DNA of 64,000 nucleotides from Vannielia litorea (lineage in GTDB: Bacteria > Pseudomonadota > Alphaproteobacteria > Rhodobacterales > Rhodobacteraceae): NCBI RefSeq assembly GCF_018424695.1, contig NZ_QTNQ01000017.1, positions 1-64,000 of the forward strand, written 5' to 3'. How positions within the stretch are numbered: the stretch's first letter is position 1; the number at the start of each line of letters is the position of its first letter. A program made the position numbers and the translations under genes. Under the pieces are notes generated by a model. That model saw only the letters and a program-made list of their open reading frames with translations, searched no databases and was not told the DNA's origin. This document shows, in pieces, positions 53,009 to 62,602 of the stretch.

Positions 53009-53944
53009 TTGGTGGAAAGTTACCAACCTAAGACGATGACCCTCCGGCGCGCGCGCCGTGGGCTTGAGCTGCCTGTCAGCGGCCCGGTTACGCAGCCCGA
53101 GTCCGAGGCGCTGAACGATGTGCCCTATGATCGCCGCCGCCTGAGCTACGCGAATACCTTTCCCAACCCGCTTCAGGCCAATTTCATCCGGGTGATGGAA
53201 TGGGCCACGGCCAAGCTGCGGCTTCTGCGCCTGATCCGCCGGTTCGAGGCGCTGGGTGTGCCCCACGGCCAGGGCTTCTGGGCGCAGGCCCTCGGCGTGA
53301 TGGGCATCAAGCTCACGACGCCGCAGGAGCAGATCGACAACATCCCCGAAACCGGCCCGCTGGTGATCGTGGCCAACCACCCTCACGGGCTGGTCGACGG
53401 CATGGTGCTGGCCGAACTGATCGGGCGCCGCCGCACCGATTACAAGATCCTTACGCGCTCGCTGTTGACGGGCGTGGCCGAGATTGACGATTTCATGATT
53501 CCGGTGCCCTTCCCGCATGAGCCCGACGCGCTCGAGCGGAACCTTGAGATGCGCAAGAAGGCCAACGAGCACCTGAAATCGGGCGGCTGCGTTGTGCTGT
53601 TTCCGGCGGGTGAGGTGGCCTCGGCCAAAACCTGGTTCGGTCCCGCGATTGAGAAAGAATGGCACGCCTTCACCGCCAAGATGGTGCTGCGCTCCGAGGC
53701 GCAGGTGCTGCCGATCTACTTCCAGGGCCAGAACAGCCGCTGGTACCAGATCGCCAACAAGCTCTCTGCCGTGCTGCGCCAGAGCCTGCTGCTCTACGAG
53801 GTGCGCCACGCGCTGAACAAGCCGCAGGCCCCCGTGGTCGGTACGCCCATCGGCCGCGACGAAATCGACGCCCGCAAGGACAACCCGCGCGGCTTCATCA
53901 CCTGGCTGCGCGAACAAACACTGGCCCTTAAGCCGCGCGCCTGA
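53009..53944 (+). CDS. Lysophospholipid acyltransferase-family protein
   Basis: A 311-residue membrane-associated acyltransferase. The region VIVANHPHGLVDGMVLAEL holds the His-Asp catalytic pair of the PlsC superfamily, though with one extra residue between His and Asp if the first His is used, and VVLFPAGEVASAK is the phosphate-binding motif. There is a 60-residue N-terminal extension. No ATG gives a good start; a TTG at 53009, ten bases after GGGAGG, is best, with a GTG at 53012 and an ATG at 53036 as alternatives. It closes the hprK-ptsH operon. Confidence 0.82.
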   Translation: MVESYQPKTMTLRRARRGLELPVSGPVTQPESEALNDVPYDRRRLSYANTFPNPLQANFIRVMEWATAKLRLLRLIRRFEALGVPHGQGFWAQALGVMGIKLTTPQEQIDNIPETGPLVIVANHPHGLVDGMVLAELIGRRRTDYKILTRSLLTGVAEIDDFMIPVPFPHEPDALERNLEMRKKANEHLKSGGCVVLFPAGEVASAKTWFGPAIEKEWHAFTAKMVLRSEAQVLPIYFQGQNSRWYQIANKLSAVLRQSLLLYEVRHALNKPQAPVVGTPIGRDEIDARKDNPRGFITWLREQTLALKPRA

Positions 53945-53952
53945 GCCGCCGC

Positions 53953-53978
53953 CACGAATTATCGTACGAAAATTCGTG
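53953..53978. terminator. 26-base near-perfect palindrome between convergent genes
   Basis: CACGAATT-ATCGTACGAA-AATTCGTG pairs at 24 of 26 positions over its full length, with TCGTACGA at the centre. It fills most of the 42-base gap between the acyltransferase and the 3-hydroxybutyryl-CoA dehydrogenase genes, both of which end here. A hairpin terminator acting both ways is the simplest reading, but there is no T run and the AT-rich palindrome could also bind a protein. Confidence 0.5.
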
Positions 53979-53986
53979 CGCCCGCG

Positions 53987-54862
53987 TCAGCGGGTCGGCA
54001 CCGGCTCCTCGCCGCGATAATCGTAGAACCCGCGCTGGGTCTTGCGGCCAAGCCAGCCGGCCTCGACATATTTGGTCAGCAGCGGGCAGGGGCGATACTT
54101 GGTGTCGGCCAGCCCGTCGTGCAGCACGTTCATGATGGCAAGGCAGGTGTCGAGCCCGATGAAGTCGGCCAGCTCCAGCGGGCCCATCGGGTGGTTGGCA
54201 CCCAGCTTCATCGCCATGTCGATCGACTTCACGTTGCCCACGCCCTCGTAGAGCACGTAAACCGCCTCGTTGATCATCGGCATCAGGATGCGGTTGACGA
54301 TGAAGGCGGGGAAGTCCTCGGCAGAGGAGGCCGTCTTGCCCAGTTTCTCGACCACCTTTGCGCAGGCCTTGTAGGTGGGTTCGTCGGTGGCAATGCCGCG
54401 GATCAGCTCGACAAGCTGCATCACCGGCACCGGGTTCATGAAATGAAAGCCCATGAACTTCTCGGGCCGGTCGGTGCGTGAGGCGAGCCGGGTGATCGAG
54501 ATCGACGATGTGTTGGACGACAGGATCGTGTTGGGCGCAAGGTGCGGCACGAGATCTTCGAAGATGGCCGTCTTGATCGTTTCGCGCTCGGTCGCGGCCT
54601 CAATGATCAGGTCGGAAGGGCCGAGATCGGTCAGCGTGAGCGTCGACGAGATCCGCCCCAGCGCCGCATCGCGCTCTTCCGCGCTGATCTTGTCGCGGCT
54701 GACCTGGCGATCCATGTTCTTGCGGATGGTCTCCATCGCCTTGTCGATGGCGTCCTGCTTGATGTCGTTCAGCTTTACGTCATAGCCCGCGAGCGCCAGC
54801 ACATGGGCAATGCCGTTGCCCATCTGTCCCGCGCCGACAACGCCGATGGTCTGGATATCCAT
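53987..54862 (-). CDS. hbd: 3-hydroxybutyryl-CoA dehydrogenase
   Basis: A 291-residue NAD(P)-dependent 3-hydroxyacyl-CoA dehydrogenase that interconverts acetoacetyl-CoA and 3-hydroxybutyryl-CoA. The Rossmann motif is VGAGQMGNGIAHV (near 8-20); SNTSSISITRLAS, then GFHFMNPVPVMQLVELI with the catalytic His, and GPLELADFIGLD are typical. The ATG at 54862 is chosen since MDIQTIGVVGAGQMG is the family start. It fits acetyl-CoA and polyhydroxybutyrate metabolism with the nearby ETF genes. Confidence 0.94.
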   Translation of the reverse strand: MDIQTIGVVGAGQMGNGIAHVLALAGYDVKLNDIKQDAIDKAMETIRKNMDRQVSRDKISAEERDAALGRISSTLTLTDLGPSDLIIEAATERETIKTAIFEDLVPHLAPNTILSSNTSSISITRLASRTDRPEKFMGFHFMNPVPVMQLVELIRGIATDEPTYKACAKVVEKLGKTASSAEDFPAFIVNRILMPMINEAVYVLYEGVGNVKSIDMAMKLGANHPMGPLELADFIGLDTCLAIMNVLHDGLADTKYRPCPLLTKYVEAGWLGRKTQRGFYDYRGEEPVPTR

Positions 54863-55029
54863 GTGATGCACTCCGCTTGGCTGGTTGCGGCGAGATTAGG
54901 GGGGCGATGCAGCCGCAGCAAGAGCCGGAGACCAAAGAAATATCGGTCGAATTCGAAACTTTAGCGAAATCGAAAGGGGGTTCCGTCAGGTTGCCTCCCG
55001 GGTGAAGAAAATCTGTGTGAGGTGTGGGA

Positions 55030-55866
55030 ATGACCTTTGAGACAACGGGTCAAAGTGCCCTTGACTATCTGCATTGCCGTTACGGCAAGTCGCGTCTGTT
55101 GTTCCGGGGGCCGCGGCGCAAGCTGGATGGCAAGTATGTCGCCTTCTTCGGGGGCACCGAGACCTATGGCAAGTTCGTGGAGCTTCCGTTTCCGACGCTG
55201 GTGGAAGAGCAGACGGGGCGGCGCTGCGTCAACTTCGGCTGCCTGAATGCAGGCGCCGACCTTTATGTGAACGATCCAACGCTGATCGATGCCGCCTCGC
55301 GCGCTGCGGTGACTGTGGTGCAGGTGATGGGGGCTCAGAACATGTCCAACCGGTTCTACGCCGTTCACCCGCGCCGTAACGATCGCTTCCTGCGCGCCTC
55401 CAGCCTGATGAAAACGGTATTCCGAGAGGTGGATTTCACCGAGTTCAACTTCACCCGCCACATGCTCTCCACGCTGCACCGCGTCAGCGAAGAGAAATAC
55501 CTGATGGTGGTCGAAGAGCTCAAATCGGCCTGGGTCGCCCGGATGCAAACGATGCTGGCAAAGATACCGGGGGCCGTCGTGCTCCTGTGGGTGCGTGACG
55601 GGCGCGACCCCTGCCGGGACGATGCGCATGACTCCCTTGGAAACGATCCGCTCTACGTTGACGACGAGATGGTCGATCTGCTGCGCCCGCAACTGGCGGG
55701 CGTGCTGGAGGTGATTCCAAGCGCCGAGGCGTGGGGCGAGGGCACCAGGGGCATGGTTTTCAACGAGGTGGAGGCCCCCGCCGCAGCCGAGATGCCGGGC
55801 CCCCGCGTGCACATGGAAATCGCCCAGGCCGTAGCGCCACGCATTACCGAGCTGGTGAGGCCATGA
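55030..55866 (+). CDS. DUF6473 protein
   Basis: A 278-residue soluble protein of a family confined mainly to Rhodobacteraceae. It contains FFGGTETYGKFVELPFPTLV and VNFGCLNAGADLYVND, a pattern like a nucleotide or sulphated-substrate binding Rossmann-type fold, and VVLLWVRDGR in the second half. Function unknown; SGNH-hydrolase or sulphotransferase-like relationships are possible but not clear. A GAGG ribosome binding site precedes the ATG at 55030. It separates hbd from etfA and ends at a strong terminator. Confidence 0.8.
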   Translation: MTFETTGQSALDYLHCRYGKSRLLFRGPRRKLDGKYVAFFGGTETYGKFVELPFPTLVEEQTGRRCVNFGCLNAGADLYVNDPTLIDAASRAAVTVVQVMGAQNMSNRFYAVHPRRNDRFLRASSLMKTVFREVDFTEFNFTRHMLSTLHRVSEEKYLMVVEELKSAWVARMQTMLAKIPGAVVLLWVRDGRDPCRDDAHDSLGNDPLYVDDEMVDLLRPQLAGVLEVIPSAEAWGEGTRGMVFNEVEAPAAAEMPGPRVHMEIAQAVAPRITELVRP

Positions 55867-55896
55867 AAAAGGCCCGCCGTTCGTGGCGGGCCTTTC
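55867..55896. terminator. Rho-independent bidirectional terminator
   Basis: AAAGGCCCGCC, loop GTTCGT, GGCGGGCCTTT is a perfect 11-bp stem with A and T tracts at its two ends, starting directly after the DUF6473 stop. It can terminate both this gene and etfA, which converges on it. Confidence 0.88.
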
Positions 55897-55933
55897 TGCA
55901 TTCTCCGGTCGGGCCATCGGGCCCGGCCACGCC

Positions 55934-56860
55934 TCAGAGTTTTTCGATCAGCTCCGGAACGGCGGTGAAGAGGTCGGCCACGAGGCCGTAGTCCGCGACC
56001 TGGAAGATCGGGGCTTCTTCGTCCTTGTTGATCGCGACGATCACCTTGGAGTCCTTCATGCCCGCGAGGTGCTGGATGGCGCCCGAGATGCCCACGGCAA
56101 CGTAGAGCTCGGGCGCAACGACCTTGCCGGTCTGGCCCACCTGCCAGTCGTTCGGGGCGAAGCCCGAGTCGACGGCGGCACGCGAGGCACCGACGGCAGC
56201 GCCGAGCTTGTCGGCCAGCTTCTCGATCAGCTCGAAGTCCTCTTCCGAGCCCACGCCACGGCCGCCGGATACGACGATGCCGGCAGAGGTCAGCTCGGGG
56301 CGGTCGCTCTCGGCCACCTTGTCCTCGACCCATTCGGAGAGGCCCGGGTTGTCGGCCGCAGAGGTGTTTTCCACCGCGGCCGAACCACCCTCGCCAGCGG
56401 CGTCGAAGGTGGAAGTCCGGAAGGTGATAACCTTCTTTTCGTCCTTCGATTTCACCGTCTGGATCGCGTTGCCCGCGTAGATCGGGCGCTCGAAGGTGTC
56501 GGCATCGACCACGCCCGAGACGTCCGAAAGGATCATCACGTCGAGCAGGGCAGCGACGCGGGGCATCACGTTCTTCGCGTCCGTCGTGGCGGGCGCGCAG
56601 ATGTGGCTGTAGTCGCCCGCGAGGCTGACGATCAGCGCGGCGGTTGGCTCGGCAAGGCGGTGGCCCAGCGAGGCATCCTCGGCCACCAGCACCTTCGCCA
56701 CGCCATCAATCTTGGCGGCGGCCTCACCGGCGGCAGAGGCCGAGGCCCCGGCGCAGAGCAGGGTCACGTCGCCCAGCGATTTGGCGGCGGAAACGGCCTT
56801 GGCGGTGGCGTCCATCGCCAGTTCGCCATCGGTCACTTCGGCAAGAAGCAGAACAGCCAT
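55934..56860 (-). CDS. etfA: Electron-transfer flavoprotein alpha subunit
   Basis: A 308-residue ETF alpha subunit, which binds the FAD that carries electrons from acyl-CoA dehydrogenases to ETF-ubiquinone oxidoreductase. The C-terminal FAD domain has [18 protein letters not shown] (near 192), [23 protein letters not shown], and [30 protein letters not shown] split over two segments (near 255-285). The start shares one base with the etfB stop. It would serve the dehydrogenase at 42-43.7 kb. Confidence 0.97.
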   Translation of the reverse strand: MAVLLLAEVTDGELAMDATAKAVSAAKSLGDVTLLCAGASASAAGEAAAKIDGVAKVLVAEDASLGHRLAEPTAALIVSLAGDYSHICAPATTDAKNVMPRVAALLDVMILSDVSGVVDADTFERPIYAGNAIQTVKSKDEKKVITFRTSTFDAAGEGGSAAVENTSAADNPGLSEWVEDKVAESDRPELTSAGIVVSGGRGVGSEEDFELIEKLADKLGAAVGASRAAVDSGFAPNDWQVGQTGKVVAPELYVAVGISGAIQHLAGMKDSKVIVAINKDEEAPIFQVADYGLVADLFTAVPELIEKL

Positions 56861-57618
56861 TACACGACCCCCTTTTCTTTGAGTTTGGCCACCAGCGTGT
56901 CGACGTCGGGCACGATCTCACCAGCCTGGCGGGTTTCGGGCTCGGAGGTCTTCACCACTTCGAGGCGCGGGCTGACGTCGACGCCGTAATCTTCGGCGGT
57001 CTTCTCATTCAGCGGCTTCTTCTTGGCCTTCATGATGTTGGGCAGCGAGGCATAGCGCGGCTCGTTCAGGCGCAGGTCGACGGTGACGATGGCCGGCATC
57101 TTCACCTTGATGGTCTGCAACCCGCCGTCCACTTCGCGGGTCACCACGGCGCTGTCGCCCTCGACCTTCACCTCGGAGGCAAAGGTCGCCTGCGACCAGC
57201 CCAGAAGTGCCGAAAGCATCTGGCCGGTGGCGTTCATGTCGTTGTCGATCGCCTGCTTGCCGGCCAGCACGAGGCCCGGCTGTTCCTCCTCGACGACCTT
57301 GGCGAGGATCTTGGCCACCGCCAGCGGCTCGATGTCCTGGTGCACGTCATCCGCGGCCACCACGAGGATCGCCCGGTCGGCGCCCATGGCGAGGGCGGTG
57401 CGGAGCGTCTCCTGCGCCTGCTTCACGCCGATGGACACCGCAACTACCTCGTCGGCGGTCCCGGCCTCCTTCAGCCGGATCGCCTCTTCCACGGCGATCT
57501 CGTCGAAGGGGTTCATCGACATCTTCACGTTGGCAAGATCGACACCGGAACCGTCCGACTTCACCCGGACCTTCACGTTATAGTCGATCACCCGTTTCAC
57601 AGGCACTAGCACCTTCAT
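56860..57618 (-). CDS. etfB: Electron-transfer flavoprotein beta subunit
   Basis: A 252-residue ETF beta subunit, binding AMP and forming the heterodimer with EtfA. It begins [19 protein letters not shown], and the signature [21 protein letters not shown] lies near 112-132 (two segments). A 148-base region upstream carries a perfect 14-base palindrome that may be an operator. First gene of the etfBA operon. Confidence 0.97.
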   Translation of the reverse strand: MKVLVPVKRVIDYNVKVRVKSDGSGVDLANVKMSMNPFDEIAVEEAIRLKEAGTADEVVAVSIGVKQAQETLRTALAMGADRAILVVAADDVHQDIEPLAVAKILAKVVEEEQPGLVLAGKQAIDNDMNATGQMLSALLGWSQATFASEVKVEGDSAVVTREVDGGLQTIKVKMPAIVTVDLRLNEPRYASLPNIMKAKKKPLNEKTAEDYGVDVSPRLEVVKTSEPETRQAGEIVPDVDTLVAKLKEKGVV

Positions 57619-57744
57619 GGGGTCTCTCTCCTCGCGTCAGGGGCGGCTTGGCCGCCCGGATTGGGGCATGTGTTAGCGGAGTGCGCGGCCCGCTTACAGG
57701 GCAAAATCGACGCAATCCGCCGTGCCGACGCCGCGTTTTGCGAC

Positions 57745-57763
57745 GTTAGCGCAAACGTTTGCG
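57745..57763. promoter_or_regulatory. LacI-family-type operator upstream of etfBA
   Basis: CGCAAACGTTTGCG (57750-57763) is a perfect 14-base palindrome with the central CG step typical of LacI/PurR-family operators. It overlaps GTTAGCGCAAAC (57745-57756), a second imperfect site of the same type that resembles two sites upstream of pckA. The pair lies about 130 bases before etfB and just beyond the adenosyltransferase stop. Confidence 0.55.
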
Positions 57764-57766
57764 GCC

Positions 57767-58339
57767 TCAGCGGCTTTGCCCGGGCACCCAGAGCACATCC
57801 TCGCCGCCGTTGGCGATGCGCGCGGCGACGAAAAACCAGTCGCTGAGGCGGTTGAGGTAGCGGATGGCATGGGTATTCACATCATCGGGCTCGGCCTCGG
57901 CTAACTCAGTTGCAAGCCGCTCGGCGCGGCGGCAGGTGGTGCGGGCAAGGTGCAGATGTGCGGCCAACGGGGTGCCGCCGGGCAGGATGAAGCTGCGCAG
58001 CGCCTCCAGCCCCGCGTTCATCTCGTCAATCTCCCGCTCCAGCCGGGTCACCTGGCTTTCGACCATGCGCAGCGGCGTGTATTCCGCCTTGTCGTCCTCG
58101 GCGAGGCCCGGTCGGCAGAGATCGGCGCCAAGGTCGAAAAGATCGTTCTGGATCGCGGCGAGCCGCGCGTCCATCTCTCCCTCGGCATGCAGACGGGCCA
58201 TGCCGACAACCGAGTTCAGCTCGTCGGAGGTGCCATAGGCTGTCACCCGGGCCGAGTGCTTGGCCACCCGGTTGCCGTTGCCCAGCGCAGTGTCTCCCTT
58301 GTCGCCCGTGCGGGTGTAGATCTTGTTCAGAACAACCAT
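57767..58339 (-). CDS. Cob(I)alamin adenosyltransferase (PduO type)
   Basis: A 190-residue ATP:cob(I)alamin adenosyltransferase, which makes adenosylcobalamin. The ATP site is NKIYTRTGDKGDTALGNG (5-22), followed by VTAYGTSDELNSVVG, FILPGGTPLAAHLHLARTTCRRAER (near 116, two segments) and YLNRLSDWFFVAAR at the end. The coenzyme is needed by ethylmalonyl-CoA and methylmalonyl-CoA mutases, which fits the ETF and dehydrogenase genes. It is followed by etfB on the same strand. Confidence 0.95.
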   Translation of the reverse strand: MVVLNKIYTRTGDKGDTALGNGNRVAKHSARVTAYGTSDELNSVVGMARLHAEGEMDARLAAIQNDLFDLGADLCRPGLAEDDKAEYTPLRMVESQVTRLEREIDEMNAGLEALRSFILPGGTPLAAHLHLARTTCRRAERLATELAEAEPDDVNTHAIRYLNRLSDWFFVAARIANGGEDVLWVPGQSR

Positions 58340-58340
58340 G

Positions 58341-58544
58341 TCAGCCTCCCCGGCGCAGCCAGACGAACAGCAGGATCAGAGCAATCGCCACCGCCTGCGC
58401 CCCGATCCGCCAGCGCATCACCTTGTTGGCGTGCTTCTTGTTGAAATCCCCGCCCTTCGCAAAGCCGCCGATGCCGAACAGCAGGATGCCCACCACCACG
58501 AGGCAGGCGAAGGCGACAAGCAGGAAAAGCGGGTCTTGTGTCAT
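58341..58544 (-). CDS. HIG1-domain twin-transmembrane protein
   Basis: A 67-residue membrane protein with two hydrophobic helices (about 7-27 and 46-63) joined by FAKGGDFNKKHANKVMRWRIGAQ, the HIG1 loop pattern. Bacterial and mitochondrial HIG1 proteins associate with respiratory complexes such as cytochrome oxidase. It ends one base before the start of the adenosyltransferase gene, so they are co-transcribed. Confidence 0.88.
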   Translation of the reverse strand: MTQDPLFLLVAFACLVVVGILLFGIGGFAKGGDFNKKHANKVMRWRIGAQAVAIALILLFVWLRRGG

Positions 58545-58609
58545 CAGGGTCTCCGGCGTTTCGCCTCATGTAGCCTGTGTGAGCGGGATTGCGAAGGCGA
58601 CAGCCTGCC

Positions 58610-59443
58610 TCAGACCTTCCGAATCGCCCAGTCCTGCACCCGCTGTGGCAGAAGCCGCTTGGCGATGGCCATGATATGGGTGGGTGTAGTGATCCGATAG
58701 CGCGCGGCGGGGCGGCGGGCGGTGAGGGCCTTCAGCACGGCCTTGGTGACGGCTTCCGGCCCCAGCTCGAAGGGGTCGGGCTTGTCCTGCCGCTTGTAGA
58801 GCTGGTCGAGCAGCTCACTCTCGTATTGCGCGCGGCGGGGCGAGGCTTTCCAGTCGATCCATTGCTCGAACTTGGCGATGGCATTGCGCCGAAACTCGGT
58901 GCGGATCGGGCCGGGCTCGATCAGCACCACGTTGATGTTGGCGTCCGACATCTCCAGCCGCAGCACGTCGCTCAACCCCTCCAGCGCGAACTTCGAGGCC
59001 ACGTAGGGCCCACGCCAGCGCATCGCCATGAAGCCCAGCACCGAGGAGCAGTTGAGGATGCGCCCGTGTCCCTGCGCCCGCATCGCCGGCAGCACCAGCC
59101 GCGTCAGGGTATGGTAGCCGAAGAAGTTGCTCTCGAAGAGGTCGCGCAGCCCGTCGGTGGGCACATCTTCCAGCGGTCCGACGAGGCCATAAGCGCCATT
59201 GTTGAAGAGCGCATCGAGCGTGCCTCCGGTGGCCTCCAGCACCTCTGCCACCGCGGCCTCCATGCTGGCCTCGTCCTGGTGGTCAAGCCGCAGGCTCTCG
59301 AAACCCTCGCCGCGCAGGCGGTCCACGTCCTTCTGCTGGCGGCAGGTGGCAAACACACGCCAACCCGCATCACGCAGCCCGTGGGCGGCGTCATAGCCGA
59401 TGCCGGTGGAACAGCCGGTGATGAGAATGGATTTCTGGCTCAT
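58610..59443 (-). CDS. Short-chain dehydrogenase/reductase
   Basis: A 277-residue classical SDR. The cofactor motif is TGCSTGIGYD (9-18), NNGAYG lies near 86, and the active site is SSVLGFMAMRWRGPYVASKFAL with Ser, Tyr and Lys (near 133-157). The C-terminal PTHIMAIAKRLLP is helical. Substrate is not deducible. The ATG at 59443 is the family start. It lies 65 bases upstream of the HIG1 gene. Confidence 0.92.
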   Translation of the reverse strand: MSQKSILITGCSTGIGYDAAHGLRDAGWRVFATCRQQKDVDRLRGEGFESLRLDHQDEASMEAAVAEVLEATGGTLDALFNNGAYGLVGPLEDVPTDGLRDLFESNFFGYHTLTRLVLPAMRAQGHGRILNCSSVLGFMAMRWRGPYVASKFALEGLSDVLRLEMSDANINVVLIEPGPIRTEFRRNAIAKFEQWIDWKASPRRAQYESELLDQLYKRQDKPDPFELGPEAVTKAVLKALTARRPAARYRITTPTHIMAIAKRLLPQRVQDWAIRKV

Positions 59444-59488
59444 GGCGCCCGAAATGCCCGGGCAAGGGGCCGGGCGCAAGAGCGGGCG

Positions 59489-60055
59489 TCAGCCCTGCGG
59501 CACTTCGCGGATGAAATCGCCCGACATATAGCCTTCTTCGCCGTTCAGCAGGATGCGGGCCCAGCCGTTCTCGGCATAGCCCAAAATTTCCACTTCCTGA
59601 TCTTCCACGACCTGCCCGATCACACCGTTGCGGGTGGAGGGCCCGGAGCGCACGTTTACCCGCTGGCCCAGCACCACGCCAACGGTGGTGAGCCCGATGG
59701 GGTCGGCGGCGGCGGTTTCAGGGTCGGTCAGAGCGGGTTCGGTGGGCTCGGCAGAGGCCAGCGCGGCTTCAACGGCGGCTTCGGTCGCATTTCCGAGGGC
59801 AGCTTCGCGCACGGGCTCCGGCTCTTCGGCAACCGGTGCAGGCTCGGCCTGCGCGGCAGCGAGCACCACGGGCGACTCGTCGGCCTTGGTCACGGCGTCC
59901 TCTACGGGGGGCTCCAGCGCGGCCAGCTCTTCGGCGGTCAGCTCCGGCGAGTCGGACCCCATGGCCACCTCTGGCCCTTCGCCCACAAGCACCATCGATC
60001 CGAAGATCAGCGCCAGCAGCGCCACAACCATTTTCAGCAATCCGCGTGCACCCAT
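59489..60055 (-). CDS. Exported SH3b-domain protein
   Basis: A 188-residue protein. An N-terminal hydrophobic segment (MGARGLLKMVVALLALIFG) is a signal or anchor; residues ~30-115 are Ala/Glu/Pro-rich and probably unstructured; a bacterial SH3 domain (about 120-185) contains VNVRSGPSTRNGVIGQV and GWARILLNGEEGYMSGDFI. Such domains bind peptidoglycan peptides or proteins in the periplasm. The ATG at 60055 follows GGAGG. It is upstream of the SDR gene and divergent from parC. Confidence 0.85.
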   Translation of the reverse strand: MGARGLLKMVVALLALIFGSMVLVGEGPEVAMGSDSPELTAEELAALEPPVEDAVTKADESPVVLAAAQAEPAPVAEEPEPVREAALGNATEAAVEAALASAEPTEPALTDPETAAADPIGLTTVGVVLGQRVNVRSGPSTRNGVIGQVVEDQEVEILGYAENGWARILLNGEEGYMSGDFIREVPQG

Positions 60056-60214
60056 TGCACCCTCCAAAGACCTCGCACCAAATTCAATGCTCGTGAACCA
60101 ACTTTACTATATCGCGCAGGGTTCCATTCGCCCACCTCCCGCGCGGTTTTTTAACGGTGCGTTGCATTGCCGTTTCACTTTACCGCCCCACACGGCTTGG
60201 GTATCACAGCATCT

Positions 60215-62539
60215 ATGAATGACGAGGCAGACACCCCCAATATCGAGCCGAACGAGAGGGCAGAACCCCTCCGCCGTGCTATCGGCGAGCGCTACCTGAC
60301 CTATGCGCTCTCCACCATCATGCACCGCGCGCTGCCCGATGCGCGCGACGGGCTGAAGCCGGTTCACCGGCGAATCCTTTACGCGATGCGCCGTCTTCGG
60401 CTGTCGGCAACCGGCGGCTTCCTGAAGTCGGCCAAGATCAGCGGCGACACGATGGGGGACTTTCACCCCCACGGCGATCAGGCGATCTACGATGCCATGG
60501 CACGCCTCGCGCAGGATTTCGCGGTGCGCTATCCGCTGGTGGACGGGCAGGGCAACTTCGGCAACATCGACGGTGATGGCCCCGCCGCCTCGCGCTACAC
60601 CGAAGCGCGGATGACCGTGGGGGCCGAGGCCCTGCTGGAAGGGCTCGACGAGAACACCGTCAACTTCCGTGACAACTACGATGGCCGCTTGCAGGAGCCC
60701 GAGGTTCTGCCCGCCGCCTTCCCCAACCTGCTGGCCAATGGCTCCAGCGGTATTGCCGTGGGCATGGCGACGAACATTCCGCCGCATAACATCGACGAGT
60801 TGGTGCAGGCCTGTCTGCACCTGCTGAAAACTCCCGACGCCCGCGACGACACGCTGCTGAACTACGTGAAAGGCCCTGATTTCCCGACCGGCGGGGTGAT
60901 CGTGGAGCCGCCCGAGAGCATCGCCGAAACCTACCGCACGGGCCGGGGTGCGGTGCGTCTGCGGTGCCGCTACGAGGTGGAAGACCTGGGGCGTGGTCAG
61001 TGGCAGATCGTTGTCACCGAGATCCCGTACCAGGTGCAAAAGTCCAAGCTGATCGAGAAGATCGCCGAGCTGATCCAGCTGAAAAAGCTGCCGATCCTGG
61101 GCGACGTGCGGGACGAGAGCGCCGAGGATATCCGGCTGGTGATCGAGCCGCGCTCCAAGAACGTCGATCCCGAGATCCTGATGGGCATGCTGTTCCGCAA
61201 CTCCGACCTCGAAGTGCGGTTCAGCCTCAACATGAACGTGCTGATCGACGGGCGCACGCCCAAGGTCTGCTCGCTGAAAGAGCTGTTGCGCGCCTTCCTC
61301 GACCACCGCCGCGATGTGCTGGAGCGCCGGTCGCGCCATCGGCTCGAAAAGATCGACCATCGCCTTGAGGTGCTCGAAGGCCTGATGGTGGCCTTCCTCA
61401 ACCTCGACCGGGTGATCGACATCATCCGCTACGACGACGAGCCCAAGCGCGCCCTGATGGCCGAGGACTGGTCGATCACGCGGGCACGGGCGACCGACGA
61501 GCGCGACTATATCAGCCCCATCGGCCCCGACACCCCGGAAGAGCCGCAGGACGGGCTGACAGAGGTGCAGACCGAGGCGATCCTCAACATGCGGCTGCGC
61601 AGCTTGCGCCGGCTCGAGGAGATGGAGCTGAAGGCCGAGCAGGACAAGCTGATGCGCGAGCGTGAGGCCCTGCAAGACCTGCTGGAAAGCCCCGATCTGC
61701 AATGGGCCCGCATCAGCGACGAGCTGAAAGAGGTGCGCGAGAAGTTCGGCGCCAAGTCCGAGGGCGGCGCGCGGCGCACCAGCTTTGCCGAGGCGGGCGA
61801 GGTCGAGGATGTGCCCATCGAGGCGATGATCGACCGCGAGCCGATCACCGTCGTCTGCTCGCAGATGGGCTGGATCCGGGCGATGAAGGGCCATATCGAC
61901 CTGAGCCAGGAACTGAAATTCAAGGATGGCGACGGCCCGCGCTTTGCCTTCCACGCCGAGACGACCGACAAGCTGCTGCTGCTCGGGGCCAACGGGCGCT
62001 TCTACACGCTGCCCGGCGCCCAGCTTCCCGGCGGGCGCGGCATGGGCGAGCCGGTGCGTCTGATGGTCGATCTGCCGAACGATGCCGAGATCGTGGCCCT
62101 GTTTTCCCACGTGCCGGGGCAAAAGCTTCTGCTGGCCTCCTCGGCGGGCGACGGCTTTGTGGTCAACTCCGACGAGGTGGTGGCCCAGACCCGCGCGGGC
62201 AAGCAATCGCTCAACGTCAAGGATGGCGTCGTGGCCCGCGTCTGCCGGCCGGTGACCGGCGATCACGTGGCCGCGGTGGGCGAAAACCGCAAGGTGCTGG
62301 TCTTCGCGCTCGACGAGCTGCCGGAGATGGCACGCGGCAAGGGCGTGCGGCTTCAGAAGTACAAAGACGGCGGGCTCAGCGATGCCGTCACTTTCGCACT
62401 CGAAGAGGGCCTGAGCTGGAAAGACCCGGCCGGCCGCACCCGTACCGAAACCGATCTTGCGGAATGGGTCGGCAAACGCGCGTCTTCTGGTAGAATGGCA
62501 CCACGAGGCTTTCCGAGAGACAACAAATTTACCGACTGA
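60215..62539 (+). CDS. parC: DNA topoisomerase IV subunit A
   Basis: A 774-residue ParC, the DNA-cleaving subunit that decatenates chromosomes. The catalytic Tyr128 is in [10 protein letters not shown], and the quinolone-determining region has [19 protein letters not shown] (77-95) with the usual Asp-rich context. The core continues to [16 protein letters not shown] (coiled-coil), and the C-terminal domain is short with few blades and lacks a clear GyrA box, which favours ParC over GyrA. I chose the ATG at 60215. Confidence 0.94.
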   Translation: MNDEADTPNIEPNERAEPLRRAIGERYLTYALSTIMHRALPDARDGLKPVHRRILYAMRRLRLSATGGFLKSAKISGDTMGDFHPHGDQAIYDAMARLAQDFAVRYPLVDGQGNFGNIDGDGPAASRYTEARMTVGAEALLEGLDENTVNFRDNYDGRLQEPEVLPAAFPNLLANGSSGIAVGMATNIPPHNIDELVQACLHLLKTPDARDDTLLNYVKGPDFPTGGVIVEPPESIAETYRTGRGAVRLRCRYEVEDLGRGQWQIVVTEIPYQVQKSKLIEKIAELIQLKKLPILGDVRDESAEDIRLVIEPRSKNVDPEILMGMLFRNSDLEVRFSLNMNVLIDGRTPKVCSLKELLRAFLDHRRDVLERRSRHRLEKIDHRLEVLEGLMVAFLNLDRVIDIIRYDDEPKRALMAEDWSITRARATDERDYISPIGPDTPEEPQDGLTEVQTEAILNMRLRSLRRLEEMELKAEQDKLMREREALQDLLESPDLQWARISDELKEVREKFGAKSEGGARRTSFAEAGEVEDVPIEAMIDREPITVVCSQMGWIRAMKGHIDLSQELKFKDGDGPRFAFHAETTDKLLLLGANGRFYTLPGAQLPGGRGMGEPVRLMVDLPNDAEIVALFSHVPGQKLLLASSAGDGFVVNSDEVVAQTRAGKQSLNVKDGVVARVCRPVTGDHVAAVGENRKVLVFALDELPEMARGKGVRLQKYKDGGLSDAVTFALEEGLSWKDPAGRTRTETDLAEWVGKRASSGRMAPRGFPRDNKFTD

Positions 62540-62602
62540 ATGTCATGATTTCGCCCGACGCGTCCCCGTAAGAGGGCAGGGCATTGATACGAGGGATGAG
62601 CA

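Noticed and set aside
60107..62266. Very long open frame antisense to parC (over 700 codons)
   Set aside because: It is a mirror of codon bias in a GC-rich gene; the translation is His/Gly/Ala/Arg-rich with no domain, while the plus strand encodes an unmistakable ParC.
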